The position numbers and the translations under genes are program-made. This document shows positions 1 to 8,734 of a DNA stretch of 44,267 nucleotides, piece after piece. Below the pieces are notes generated by a model that had not been told where the DNA came from, did not search any database, and saw nothing but the letters and a program-made list of their open reading frames with translations. This stretch comes from Butyrivibrio sp. (lineage in GTDB: Bacteria; Bacillota; Clostridia; Lachnospirales; Lachnospiraceae). The DNA lies in the NCBI GenBank assembly GCA_024692165.1, contig JAILMY010000169.1, positions 1 through 44,267 on the forward strand. Direction: 5' to 3'. Numbering within the stretch: the stretch's first letter is position 1; each line of letters begins with the position of its first letter.

Positions 1-446
1 GCAAAGCCGTAGGTATCACTGGAAAAGATATATTTCCATACAATGTAGGCCTGTCCGGAAATAGTCGGCGCATAGAAAAGAAGTGTCATAAAAGCCCTGA
101 TCTTCTTATTCTTGATGTCATTGATCATCCAGGCTATAAAAAGAGCCAGGAAATATCCGATAGGTCCTGTGATGACCGCAAACAGGAAGGTATTTTTTAC
201 TGCCGTAAGGAATACCTCATCCGCAAAGAAAAGATCCACATAGTTCTGCCATCCAACGAACCTTGGCTTTTCCAGCACGTTAAAATAGGTAAAGCTAAGG
301 CCGATTGAGATGAGAACCGGGGCCAGTATGAAAATTGTAAAAAGAAGGCAATAAGGCAGAATGAAAAGATATGAAACCCGATGGCGCTTAACATCCTTCC
401 AGGTTGCTTTCAGCTGTCTTTTTAAATATGCGGTGTAAATACTCAT
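1..446 (-). CDS. Carbohydrate ABC transporter permease, MalF/UgpA-like, partial
   Basis: This is an inner-membrane permease subunit of a sugar ABC importer, cut off by the left window edge, so only the N-terminal 148 or so residues are present. Translation of the minus strand from the ATG at 446 starts MSIYTAYLKRQLKATW and runs open to base 1. It contains a first membrane helix after a short basic cytoplasmic stretch (SYLFILPYCLLFTIFILAPV), then the region FNVLEKPRFVGWQNYVDLF, which is typical of MalF/UgpA-type permeases (xGLxNY motif before the second helix), then more helices. Its ATG follows the stop of the solute-binding protein gene by only a few bases, with AAGAAG in front, so it is translated from the same message. 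The family follows from this motif and from the neighbouring solute-binding protein. The substrate is inferred from the GH43 gene at the head of the operon. Confidence 0.85.
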   Translation of the reverse strand, partial: MSIYTAYLKRQLKATWKDVKRHRVSYLFILPYCLLFTIFILAPVLISIGLSFTYFNVLEKPRFVGWQNYVDLFFADEVFLTAVKNTFLFAVITGPIGYFLALFIAWMINDIKNKKIRAFMTLLFYAPTISGQAYIVWKYIFSSDTYGF

Positions 447-451
447 CTTCT

Positions 452-3370
452 TTAGTCCACAGCCAGACCGAACTCCAGCCTCTTTCTTTCTATTTCATAA
501 TTGATCTGTTTTACATAATCCTGCAGGGTTTCCCTGGGATCTTCGTTGTTGTTGTAAACAGTGTAAAAAGCATTTTTGATATGTCTTTCTGTAAAGTATC
601 CTCCCGGAACCTGCGGAAGGGCCTTCACCCAGGTCAGCTGTCTCTTAAGCTGTCTGTAATCTGCGCTGGCCCATGGAAGGTTTTCAAGGGCGTCCATGTT
701 GGCAGTAGCCACACGGCCTGCCACGCCCAGAACATTTTCTATCTCGTTGCCATAGTCTGTCTGGGTGTCACAACTCATCCACCACTTAAGGAATTCCCAG
801 CCTCTCTCCTTCTGCTCACTGGTCTCCATGATTACGCAGGCAGTCTCCCATGCTGATACTGAATGATCCAGTGTGCCGTCTCCTTTATCGTATCCGGGAA
901 CCACCGTAAAGCCCCAGTCTCCCTTAATCTCAGGAGCAAAAACAGATAAGTAGTTGTATTGGGTGTAATCTCCTATAGCCAGTGGCATCTCTCCGGTTCT
1001 GAATCTGTTGGCCAGATCAAAGGTTACAGGCATATTGTAATTTACATAATCCCCGGACCACTGCTTGAAGGCTGCAATGGCGTTTTCTGTATCCAGAGCG
1101 CTGTGCTTGGAATCCTCCGTATAGTACTGTCCTTCGTGCTGGTACAGGAACATGGCAAAGGTAGTCCAGTCAGGGAAAATACCTATATTCATGTTGTTCT
1201 TCTGAATAACTGCAAGGCATCTGTAGAACTCATCCCAGGTGGTGGGAACTTCCAGCCCCAGCTCATCGAGAATATCTGCCCTGTAGAACATCACGTGGAA
1301 GGACATGGTCTGAGGAAGAGCATAAACTCCGCCCTCTAAGGTGAACTGATCCAGAGCTTCCTCGTAGAACCAGTGACTAACCTCTTCAAAGTCATCAAAC
1401 TGTGTAAGATCCGCCACAGCATTTCTAAGTGCGTAGTTCATGGGCTCAACACCTGCCACGTTAAGGGCCACATCAGGTCCCTCTCCCGCCAGAGTAGCTG
1501 AAAGAAGCACATCCTTATTTACCAGCTTTACATTTACAGGAATACCGGTATCGGGAACAAAGTAGTTATCTACCAGGGTCTTTATAACCGTGGCCTGATC
1601 TCTTCCTCCTCCGGTCATACTTGTTATGTTGGCGCCGTCTGCCAGGATCCACACATCAAGGACCTGAGAATCCTCATATACTTCACCGATGCTGTCGTAG
1701 TCTTCCACAAAGCTTGCAAAGAACTGTCTCACTTCGTGGGAAACAGTATTCATAAGTCCGGGTTTTATCCTGGGTTCTTTTAAATCGCTGCCTCCAAGGA
1801 TAAAGTAGTCGATTTCCAGAGGCTGCTCGCTCATGGTCAAAGTCCAGGAGCTCAAGGAAACAATATTGTCCTTAAAGGCTGACCACTGCTTGGCGATGCT
1901 CTCAGGCTTTTTTGTCATACGATCCAACTGATTTATAAGGTTGTCGATGGCCTGGGTCTCACTCCCCTTTCTGCCACCGGAATAGTTTTCCACCAGATTT
2001 TTGAGCTTTTGTATCTCGCTGTGCTGATTTTTAAGCTTGACCAAAGTGTCAGGGCACTTGATCTCAAGCTGATAATCTCTCATGGTATCCGGTGAACTTC
2101 CTATAACCATAAGAAGTTCTCTGTAGGCCTTGTTCAGCTCTTCTACGCTTTCACTGGAGGCCTCAAGAATATCTGCCAGTTCTCTTCCAAGAGATACCCT
2201 GAAGGTGAGTCTGTGACTGCCCTTGGTCAGATGAAAGTAGAAAGGCTCGGTTCCTGTACCTAAAGTGGACAGCTGCCAGTCATTTTCATAGTAGAAGTAA
2301 AACTCATTTGCCTCCTTGAAAGGCACCTCTCCGTCTATCTCCAGAGATCTGCAAACCGTAACTCCCGTGTTCTGATTCTGTCTGTACTTGACCATTATTG
2401 AATACAGGCCATCCTCCGGAACTTCTATGTCCCAGGTTATCCACTGACCCACCAGCTTCCAGTTGGCACCCCCTATTGTGTTAAGCCTGGTCTTGGATGC
2501 GTTGTAGGGTTCTGTCAGCGGTGATGTTCTGTCTGATATAGGATAAAGCGTTGAATTTGATTTAAAAGAAGCATCCTCTCCCTGAATCTTGCTCTCAAAA
2601 CCTGTTACCGGGTTAAGGCCCTTTGCAAGGCTCTCTTCATAGTATTCACTGTAGCTTGGAAGCTCCTTTTGCCCCGTCAGCTTTATCCTTCCTATAACCA
2701 TGGGCTCTTTTATGGCAACAAAGGAAATGGTGTTGATTCCCTTTTCAAAGTAATACTCATAGTCTCCGGTTTCATAGCCGTCGCTGTCACGAAGAGTTGT
2801 GGTGATCCACTCAGGGGCTTCTTTCTGCCTTGGTCTTACATCATTGTCCCTGGAGTCTCTCTTTATTTCTGACTCATCCTTCCAAACCCTTGTAAATTCC
2901 AGATACCTGGAGCCCTCAAAGGGAATCTCTCCGTTTACATAGACCTGACGCTGGATGTTATTGTTTTTTCCCTCAATGGGATAATAGGTCAGCTCGATGC
3001 AGTACATTCCTGCTTCCGGTACATCGATCTCATAGGTTACAGATCCTTCTTCATCGGTAAAAAGAGCATTCCCATCAAACCCCTCATAGGCTCCAAGAAC
3101 CTTAGCGCTATCATCCGCTTCCAGATAATCGCCGCCGTCGACGAAAGCCTCTTTGGTCCCCTTCTTATCGCCTGAATGTTGCTCAAGATAGTCGCTGTAG
3201 CTATAAAGGTGGTGAACTAAGAGACTAAGATCAACGCTTTCCTCCTGAAATTCAGAGTCATCATTTGAGGATGAAGAAGCCATGGCCATGCTATGTGCAG
3301 GGAAAAAAGTAAGCCCCATTACACCGGCCAGTGCAAATGCAATTATGTTTTTAGTTACATGCTTCTTCAT
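452..3370 (-). CDS. Large secreted solute-binding protein with N-terminal carbohydrate-binding-like modules
   Basis: The C-terminal part (about residues 565-972) is a family 1 extracellular solute-binding protein of a sugar ABC importer. Landmarks are GEGPDVALNVAG, GGVYALPQTMSFHVMFYR, TTWDEFYRCL and WEFLKWWMS. Residues 1-31 form a signal peptide ending near AHSMAMA. No lipobox cysteine follows, which is odd for a Gram-positive binding protein. Residues about 85-235 and 255-525 look like two beta-sandwich modules of the carbohydrate-binding type (endings IGRIKLTG and LEIDYFILGG). The second is interrupted by about 110 mostly helical residues. At 972 residues it is more than twice the usual 400-450. 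The start has GGAGG ten bases upstream. It lies between a GH43 enzyme gene and a permease gene in one operon, so it probably captures a galactan-derived oligosaccharide. No ATPase gene is seen; such systems often share one encoded elsewhere. Confidence 0.85.
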   Translation of the reverse strand: MKKHVTKNIIAFALAGVMGLTFFPAHSMAMASSSSNDDSEFQEESVDLSLLVHHLYSYSDYLEQHSGDKKGTKEAFVDGGDYLEADDSAKVLGAYEGFDGNALFTDEEGSVTYEIDVPEAGMYCIELTYYPIEGKNNNIQRQVYVNGEIPFEGSRYLEFTRVWKDESEIKRDSRDNDVRPRQKEAPEWITTTLRDSDGYETGDYEYYFEKGINTISFVAIKEPMVIGRIKLTGQKELPSYSEYYEESLAKGLNPVTGFESKIQGEDASFKSNSTLYPISDRTSPLTEPYNASKTRLNTIGGANWKLVGQWITWDIEVPEDGLYSIMVKYRQNQNTGVTVCRSLEIDGEVPFKEANEFYFYYENDWQLSTLGTGTEPFYFHLTKGSHRLTFRVSLGRELADILEASSESVEELNKAYRELLMVIGSSPDTMRDYQLEIKCPDTLVKLKNQHSEIQKLKNLVENYSGGRKGSETQAIDNLINQLDRMTKKPESIAKQWSAFKDNIVSLSSWTLTMSEQPLEIDYFILGGSDLKEPRIKPGLMNTVSHEVRQFFASFVEDYDSIGEVYEDSQVLDVWILADGANITSMTGGGRDQATVIKTLVDNYFVPDTGIPVNVKLVNKDVLLSATLAGEGPDVALNVAGVEPMNYALRNAVADLTQFDDFEEVSHWFYEEALDQFTLEGGVYALPQTMSFHVMFYRADILDELGLEVPTTWDEFYRCLAVIQKNNMNIGIFPDWTTFAMFLYQHEGQYYTEDSKHSALDTENAIAAFKQWSGDYVNYNMPVTFDLANRFRTGEMPLAIGDYTQYNYLSVFAPEIKGDWGFTVVPGYDKGDGTLDHSVSAWETACVIMETSEQKERGWEFLKWWMSCDTQTDYGNEIENVLGVAGRVATANMDALENLPWASADYRQLKRQLTWVKALPQVPGGYFTERHIKNAFYTVYNNNEDPRETLQDYVKQINYEIERKRLEFGLAVD

Positions 3371-3396
3371 TTAATCAATGCCTCCAAAACAAAACT

Positions 3397-4509
3397 TTAT
3401 TTATCCTCTTTAAGCTTCCACTCTGACACAAAGGAAAGTTCCATATCGCCATTATCTCTGAACTTAAGCGGAAGCCAGATGTATCTTGAATCGTGCAGCG
3501 CCTCTGAAAACCAGCGATCTCCCATGTAGATCCATGTATCACTCTCAGGTTCGTGGAAAATACAGGTGCTCTGAGAATCAAAGGTGGTCTTTTTGGTATC
3601 TCCTATGCAGGGGTCTTTCTTTGATGTCCACTCCCCCATGACCGAGTCCGCCACATAGTACCTTGCCTGGTTCGGTGCCCAGCCGGTACAGCCCGAGGAC
3701 ATAAGGTAATACTTGCCGTTTCTTAGGAAAAGAGCCGGTGCCTCCCTCTGGGCGCCTGGAAAGAGTCTTATGAAGTCTTTTCCATACACAGCTTCCTCCG
3801 GCTTCATGGCCAGATACGTATAGTCATCGTTTAATCGCGAAATATATAAAGTAAGATTCTCTTCGCTGGAATAGATGATATAAGCACTTCCGTCCACATC
3901 AGTGAAAAGATTCATGTCTCTTGCCATGCCACGGCTCTTTGGATACTTATCCTCCTGATCCGGTGGACATATATTGAGACGATATCTGTCTATGAATTTA
4001 TAGGGTCCAAAAGGAGTCTTGCTGATGGCAACTCCTGCGCAGGCTGCAGCATAATTGCTGTCGCTCTCCGGTGTCGGTCCGTCTGCGTGGAACCACAGAA
4101 CATAATTGTCATTCTTGGGACTATATATAACCTTTGGTCTTTCTATGACTGCTCTCTCGGCGCTTAAGCTAAGGGCCACATTATCCAGCTCATCGCTGCT
4201 GTAGCCGGCATAGAGTTTCTTAAAGTACTCGTCGGTATCAAGAGAATCTCTACTGGGAACATTTCTCATAACCACGCCTTTAAACTGCCAGTTATAGAGA
4301 TCATCTGAGCTGTACATACAAACGCCGCCCCTGTATCCGTTTGTCTTATCCTCTCCGATCCACACCCACTTGTATGAATCCTCGCCGGAATCATTACGGA
4401 TAATCAGCTTCTGTACCTGGCCTCCATGGGCCTGAATAACATTGCCATCTGTATCCTTCCAAACTTCCCCTGGTCTGAAACTGCTGCATCTGGAACTGTC
4501 CGCTGTCAT
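3397..4509 (-). CDS. Glycoside hydrolase family 43, exo-beta-1,3-galactanase-like
   Basis: A five-bladed propeller glycosidase of family 43, most like subfamily 24 (galactan 1,3-beta-galactosidase), which releases galactose from beta-1,3-galactan backbones. The subfamily traits are IQAHGG near residue 25, a CMYSSDDLYNW stretch at about 64-74, ERPKVIYS (Glu124), ARDMNLFTDVDG (Asp198), REAPALFLRNGKYYL (Glu256) and SSGCTGWAPN. There is no Asp base near the N terminus. In characterised fungal members of this subfamily a Gln serves in that role, and Gln313 (TTFDSQST) sits where it would be expected. There is no signal peptide, so the enzyme should act in the cytoplasm on imported oligosaccharides. 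AGAGG precedes the ATG by eight bases. It is the first gene of an operon with a solute-binding protein and a permease. Family is confident; the exact substrate is inferred. Confidence 0.82.
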   Translation of the reverse strand: MTADSSRCSSFRPGEVWKDTDGNVIQAHGGQVQKLIIRNDSGEDSYKWVWIGEDKTNGYRGGVCMYSSDDLYNWQFKGVVMRNVPSRDSLDTDEYFKKLYAGYSSDELDNVALSLSAERAVIERPKVIYSPKNDNYVLWFHADGPTPESDSNYAAACAGVAISKTPFGPYKFIDRYRLNICPPDQEDKYPKSRGMARDMNLFTDVDGSAYIIYSSEENLTLYISRLNDDYTYLAMKPEEAVYGKDFIRLFPGAQREAPALFLRNGKYYLMSSGCTGWAPNQARYYVADSVMGEWTSKKDPCIGDTKKTTFDSQSTCIFHEPESDTWIYMGDRWFSEALHDSRYIWLPLKFRDNGDMELSFVSEWKLKEDK

Positions 4510-4626
4510 AATTAACCTCTTAACATTGTGAAAAACTGCCGGTTTATGTGACTGTATATAGAAAACTATTAAAAAAATAATTTATTTATCAGAAATTTAT
4601 AGATTTTTTATATTTGAACTAATTTC

Positions 4627-4655
4627 AGAATACACCGATGAATGTTTGTCCGCAA
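4627..4655 (-). promoter_or_regulatory. Candidate promoter of the GH43 operon
   Basis: On the minus strand, TTGCGG (4650-4655) and TATTCT (4627-4632) are separated by 17 bases. Both boxes are weak (3/6 and 4/6 matches). The call rests mainly on spacing and on overlap with the LacI-type palindrome. Confidence 0.35.
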
Positions 4656-4663
4656 TCGATTGC
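4652..4663. promoter_or_regulatory. LacI-family operator (perfect palindrome)
   Basis: GCAATCGATTGC is a perfect 12-base palindrome with the central CG and flanking AA/TT typical of LacI/GalR-family operators. On the minus strand it reads TGCAATCGATTGCG. It lies 143 bases upstream of the GH43 start and overlaps the -35 element of the promoter candidate there, as expected for repression by a sugar-responsive regulator. No LacI-type gene is in the window. CcpA is less likely, because the site matches the cre consensus at about 11 of 14 positions. Confidence 0.55.
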
Positions 4664-4773
4664 ATACACAAATTTCACATGGATTTTTTGTGTATTTTTC
4701 ACAAACAGCCCTTAAGCACAACCGATTTCACATATACATAATTTACTATGCAACTGGGTTGAAGAAAATAAGC

Positions 4774-4810
4774 GCAAAAAAAGATCGCTCCTTTTCATCG
4801 AAGCGATCTT
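4774..4810 (-). terminator. Intrinsic terminator after the glycosyltransferase operon
   Basis: On the minus strand AAGATCGCT (4802-4810) pairs with AGCGATCTT (4781-4789) across a 12-base loop and is followed directly by a run of T (read from the A-run at 4776-4782). It lies about 90 bases past the stop at 4900 and closes the operon that includes sigH. Confidence 0.88.
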
Positions 4811-4899
4811 GAATATCCTTATTTTCTTGTGATATTTGTATGCCTACTTTAGTCTGGCTCAAACTGCTCTACTGTCTGCTTTAGCCTTGCCCGGGAACT

Positions 4900-6498
4900 C
4901 TACTTCCTTCGATACACAGTGTAGCCTCCTCCTCTTGCCACCTCTTCCATATCTCTTGCCACATCATCCAGAAGACCCTGACTGAAGGGATAAAGCACCG
5001 GCCACTCAGGAGCGCTGTAGTTCTCATCTCTCTGCTCCGGTCCAATAACTACGTAGTTGGCCTCGGCCAATGTATAGACCTCCGTTGGAGTTACATCGTG
5101 GTAGAACTTAAGCACGTATTTCTGGAAATCATCAGTGTAATAAATGGTGTCGATCTCTTTTGTATCCATCTTAGCAAATGCCGATTCCATGGCGTTTTCC
5201 ACCTCAGCCAGGGGCTGGTTGTAATAGCCTCCAAGGACGCTGCAAACTGCGTACAGGATTGAAAGGCACATGATCAAAGCGCCGGTAATAAAGGCTGTTT
5301 TCTTGTTCTTTATGGCATTTACAAAGCCTGAAATACAGATCACAAAGCCCACCAGAAGTGGAATCAGATAAAAGCTCAGTACCCTCTTGTAGGGATGAAC
5401 GCTCTGGATTATCAGCATCGCGGGAACCAGTACAGAACAGCAAGATACAAAGAAAAGCACAAAACGTTTCTCCTTACCGGCACTTTTTTCTGTAAAAAGC
5501 TGGATAATACACACCACTGCGCCCAGGGATAACAGTACAAGCGCAAGGCCTCCGATCCTGTCATAGAACTGGGAGCACAGAACCTTGAAATAATCAAAAA
5601 GTCCCTTAACACACTCCGCCCTGTCAATACTCTGAATATACGGTGTAGCTGTCATGTACTCGATACCTTTAAGTGCCGCCTTAACCGGCGCCTTGAGGAT
5701 CACACTCACCTGTCCCATGCCAAAGAAAGCACTGCCCTCCTCCTTACAAAGAAGATTTGCTCCGATAGCAAGCCAGATAAGAGTGTACAGAAATGTCGTA
5801 GCTACTGCTGCGCAGACTCCGGATAAAAAGAGCTGCAGAAGCTTTTTATATTCTTTTTCAAAAAGCAGGAACAAACCGCCTGCTATACATACAGGCATAA
5901 CCCAGTAGATGGAGCTTGGAACAATGTAAAGTCCGTAGCAAAGAGCTGCTGCAAAAAGGACAAAATGTCTTTTGCCATAGTTTCCTGTGCAAATCTCCAT
6001 GCAGGATAAAACAGCCACAAGAAAACATGTGGTGGCAAGGGTATAGCCCCTTCCCTGAACAGAGAGCCTGAAAACCAGATAGGCTCCGGCGTAAAGAGCT
6101 GTAACGGTAAGGCTGTAATACTTATCAAGGCACTTAAGGCACAGCTTATAAATCAGGATCAGATTGGTAACTGCAGCGATCAGGGATACTCCCCTAAGAC
6201 CAATGTATGGATTTCCGAAAAAGTCAAAAAAGGCTGACAGCACAGAATAACCCACATGATTATTGGGCACCGGCCAGTGAATAGCCGCATATACAGGGCC
6301 TCTGCTGACAAAATAGTAATAGGTATAGAGTTCGTCGTACCAGGGGCCATTGGTGAACATCATGCGGATATAAATAACGCTCATAAACAGTACGAACAAC
6401 GCCGCTATGAAATGCTCCTTTAAAAGCCCTGGTAAATTCTTCTTTTCCCTCATAAATTTTCCACTTTCCATATGTTTGGTATCTGCAAACTGCATCAT
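4900..6498 (-). CDS. Membrane glycosyltransferase, GT39/PMT-like
   Basis: A polytopic membrane protein of 532 residues with about ten hydrophobic helices. The motif WYDELYTYY (Asp55-Glu56) follows the first helix, where GT39 and ArnT/PMT-type enzymes carry their catalytic acidic pair in the first outer loop. These enzymes move a sugar from a lipid-phosphate donor to an acceptor on the outer face of the membrane. The acceptor here is unknown. The C-terminal 100 residues form a soluble domain. The ATG at 6498 overlaps the stop of the upstream paralogue (ATGA), with no clear ribosome site, so coupled translation is likely. A second in-frame ATG at 6453 with GGAA upstream is an alternative start. 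Together with the 8012 gene it forms a tandem pair of diverged paralogues. Confidence 0.75.
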   Translation of the reverse strand: MMQFADTKHMESGKFMREKKNLPGLLKEHFIAALFVLFMSVIYIRMMFTNGPWYDELYTYYYFVSRGPVYAAIHWPVPNNHVGYSVLSAFFDFFGNPYIGLRGVSLIAAVTNLILIYKLCLKCLDKYYSLTVTALYAGAYLVFRLSVQGRGYTLATTCFLVAVLSCMEICTGNYGKRHFVLFAAALCYGLYIVPSSIYWVMPVCIAGGLFLLFEKEYKKLLQLFLSGVCAAVATTFLYTLIWLAIGANLLCKEEGSAFFGMGQVSVILKAPVKAALKGIEYMTATPYIQSIDRAECVKGLFDYFKVLCSQFYDRIGGLALVLLSLGAVVCIIQLFTEKSAGKEKRFVLFFVSCCSVLVPAMLIIQSVHPYKRVLSFYLIPLLVGFVICISGFVNAIKNKKTAFITGALIMCLSILYAVCSVLGGYYNQPLAEVENAMESAFAKMDTKEIDTIYYTDDFQKYVLKFYHDVTPTEVYTLAEANYVVIGPEQRDENYSAPEWPVLYPFSQGLLDDVARDMEEVARGGGYTVYRRK

Positions 6499-8012
6499 CG
6501 AAGCTTATAGATATTTATCCAGTACCGCTCTATCAGAGCCTCCCCAAGAAGCTCAGAAGATACGCCAAGTCCCTTCCAGTTCTCCACTATCTCTTCCCTG
6601 GAATTAAAGCTTCCCAGGAAATAAACGTCCTGACCTGAAGATACCAGTTCTTTTACATCCGCATCCTTGGTAAGCTCATGTATGTTTCCAAGACCGTCCA
6701 AAAGGAGCCTGTCTATGGGCGCTTCATATAAATGCACTCTAAGATCAGGCCTGTAATAGGCGATCACCGCTGTCACATGGTCAAAATTGGTGATGACCAC
6801 AGCATCCTCCGGTATCTCACTTACTTCTTCCAAAGCCGTTTTAGCATGATCAAGCTTCTTCTGCTCCTCATAGCTAAAGCCCTTAAAATTCATCTCTCCA
6901 ATGAGAATGAAAGGAATCAGAAAAAGAATAAGCGAAAACCTGTCTATGGCTTTGTCAAGGATTATGGCCACGAAAAGCCAGAATGCTCCAAGGGTGGGCA
7001 CCAAATATCTATATATAAAGATCGGTGTTCCCAGCGCCGAAAGTACAAATCCCGAAAGTACCACGATCACCGAAGGGGCGATCATCAGAGCCATTATGCG
7101 GATCAGGCCATGCCCTGTTTTTATAAATGAAAACACCAGCGCCGCTGCTATCACAAACAGCATCAGCCCCACTGATACGTAGGCAATCTTCGATGTGTTG
7201 CCCTCAGGAAGAGTCACAAATTTCACGCATCCGGCAAAGCTCCTAAGAGTCAGAGGCTGAATCCAGTAGCTTCCGCTTATATTCTTCATCTGACTTAGCA
7301 GGGTCGGAATCCAGGGCAGATACAGAATGCAGGAAAGAATCGCACTAAGTAAAATCCAGGACAGCCTCCTCTTGCTGACTGTGCTTTCCCTGTCTACAAA
7401 AAGAATTATCACTACCACAAGATAAATCCCAATAGTGGCGATGCAGGCATAATACTGGGTATAGGCCGTGGTTATCCCTAGAAGAAAAAACAGTGCACAC
7501 TTAAACCTGCAGCTTTTTTCCCCGGAGGAAACATAGCTTTCCGCAACAAGCACATGCAGGGTCACCAGTAAAAGTGCCAGGGAATACATCCTGATCTCCA
7601 GGTAGTATACGCTTAGCTGTGGCATTACTGTTATAAGCAGGGAAAAAAGGCCCGAAGCAAAAAGGCCGAATCTCTTTCTGATGTAAGTGATATTAACTGC
7701 GAATAAAATGATCCAGGGCAGCAATGACGCCAGCTTGGCGGCAAAATAAAAGCTGCCTTCCCCTAAAATGGCGGTCACTACTGTGGTGAAGGCCTTAAGA
7801 TAAATATAATAAAGCGGCGGGTGAACATCTCTGGCGGTGGCTTCAATGATATCCGATACGCTTCCCCTTACAAACATAAGGGAAAAGACTTCGTCGTACC
7901 AGATATCTGCGCCCCGGGCGAATTTAAGAATACAGATAAAAATGGCTCCACTTAGAACCAGAGCCATGATCCCCATAATAGATTTAACGTTACTGACTTT
8001 TTTCACACCCAT
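6495..8012 (-). CDS. Membrane glycosyltransferase, GT39/PMT-like
   Basis: A polytopic membrane protein of 505 residues from the ATG at 8012. The reading frame opens 18 bases earlier at a TTG with no ribosome site. The motif IWYDEVFSL (Asp40-Glu41) after the first helix and DVHPPLYYIYLKA (about residues 62-74) are hallmarks of GT39-type transferases that use polyprenyl-phosphate sugars. About ten further helices follow, then a short soluble C-terminal domain. The gene begins 29 bases after sigH and overlaps the next paralogue by four bases, so the two are probably made in fixed proportion and may act on the same cell-surface glycan. The family is well supported; donor and acceptor cannot be read from the sequence. 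Confidence 0.78.
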   Translation of the reverse strand: MGVKKVSNVKSIMGIMALVLSGAIFICILKFARGADIWYDEVFSLMFVRGSVSDIIEATARDVHPPLYYIYLKAFTTVVTAILGEGSFYFAAKLASLLPWIILFAVNITYIRKRFGLFASGLFSLLITVMPQLSVYYLEIRMYSLALLLVTLHVLVAESYVSSGEKSCRFKCALFFLLGITTAYTQYYACIATIGIYLVVVIILFVDRESTVSKRRLSWILLSAILSCILYLPWIPTLLSQMKNISGSYWIQPLTLRSFAGCVKFVTLPEGNTSKIAYVSVGLMLFVIAAALVFSFIKTGHGLIRIMALMIAPSVIVVLSGFVLSALGTPIFIYRYLVPTLGAFWLFVAIILDKAIDRFSLILFLIPFILIGEMNFKGFSYEEQKKLDHAKTALEEVSEIPEDAVVITNFDHVTAVIAYYRPDLRVHLYEAPIDRLLLDGLGNIHELTKDADVKELVSSGQDVYFLGSFNSREEIVENWKGLGVSSELLGEALIERYWINIYKLR

Positions 8013-8041
8013 ATCAAATCCATAATCCAATACTTAGCACA

Positions 8042-8665
8042 TCAGGTATTCAGGTACTTCTTTAACTTGTGCCTGATCCTCTGCATTGCATTATCAGTAG
8101 ATTTCTCATCTCTTGATAATACTGCCGAAATCTCCTTTACGCTCATACCTGTAACGTAAAGATCCAGGACCTGTCTCTCTAAAGAGCTGAGCTCCCTCTC
8201 AATTGCCTCTTCCAGGTCCAGAAGATTTTCCTGATTGATCACATGCTGCTCAGGAATAAAGTCCGATCCGGCCTCCAGCACATCCTCAAGGGATATATCC
8301 GATTCCTCTTCGGCCCCCTCCCTCTTGGCATATATGGAAATATAGCCGTTTAAGGGCGCATGCTTCTTGCGGGCAGAAGCCTGAATTGCCGAATACATCT
8401 GCCTTGATACGCAAAGCTCCGCAAAGGTGGCAAAGCTGGCATCGCGGCCGTAATCATAATCTCTTATGGCCTTAAAGAGGCCGATCATGCCCTCCTGAAT
8501 AAGATCCTCTCTGTCGGCACCGAGAATAAACATAGAGCCTGCCTTCTTCCTGACCAGGTTCTTGTATTTATCCATGATGTAGTCCACAGCAGCGGAATCC
8601 TCATCATCCTTAAGAGCAAGGATTATCTCCTCATCGGTTTTGTCCTTGTATTTCTCACTACTCAC
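8042..8665 (-). CDS. sigH: RNA polymerase sigma factor SigH
   Basis: A sigma-70 family factor of 207 residues matching the SigH (Spo0H) group, which directs early stationary-phase and sporulation-onset transcription in Firmicutes. Region 2 is clear (DREDLIQEGMIGLFKAIRDYD and FATFAELCVSRQMYSAIQ), and region 4 holds the helix-turn-helix (SSLERQVLDLYVTGMSVKEI, then AMQRIRHKLKKYL). The start is GTG at 8665 with GGAG seven bases upstream. The position after rlmB is the standard Firmicutes arrangement. The gene rae1 (yacP), usually found between rlmB and sigH in Bacillus, is absent; only 69 bases separate them. In a Lachnospiraceae host SigH may serve competence-like or stationary-phase genes rather than sporulation. 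Confidence 0.92.
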   Translation of the reverse strand: MSSEKYKDKTDEEIILALKDDEDSAAVDYIMDKYKNLVRKKAGSMFILGADREDLIQEGMIGLFKAIRDYDYGRDASFATFAELCVSRQMYSAIQASARKKHAPLNGYISIYAKREGAEEESDISLEDVLEAGSDFIPEQHVINQENLLDLEEAIERELSSLERQVLDLYVTGMSVKEISAVLSRDEKSTDNAMQRIRHKLKKYLNT

Positions 8666-8734
8666 GTCTTTTCTCCGGTGAAAGTGCTCATGAACTTAGC
8701 CAAAGCAACAGGTTAACTGTCTGTTAAATATGGC

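Larger units (their letters stand above)
4510..4899. other. Intergenic region with promoter, operator and terminator
   Basis: This 390-base AT-rich stretch separates the GH43 operon from the glycosyltransferase gene upstream. It holds the intrinsic terminator of the upstream operon (4774-4810), a perfect LacI-type palindrome (4652-4663) and a weak promoter candidate (4627-4655) reading into the GH43 gene, followed by a leader of about 110 bases. I see no coding region in it. Confidence 0.7.

Noticed and set aside
404-856. 150-residue open frame on the plus strand
   Set aside because: It is antisense to the solute-binding protein gene and spans an operon junction.
4664-4773. Second operator among the TTTCACA repeats
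   Set aside because: The TTTCACA copies have no consistent spacing or symmetry and the region is strongly AT-rich.
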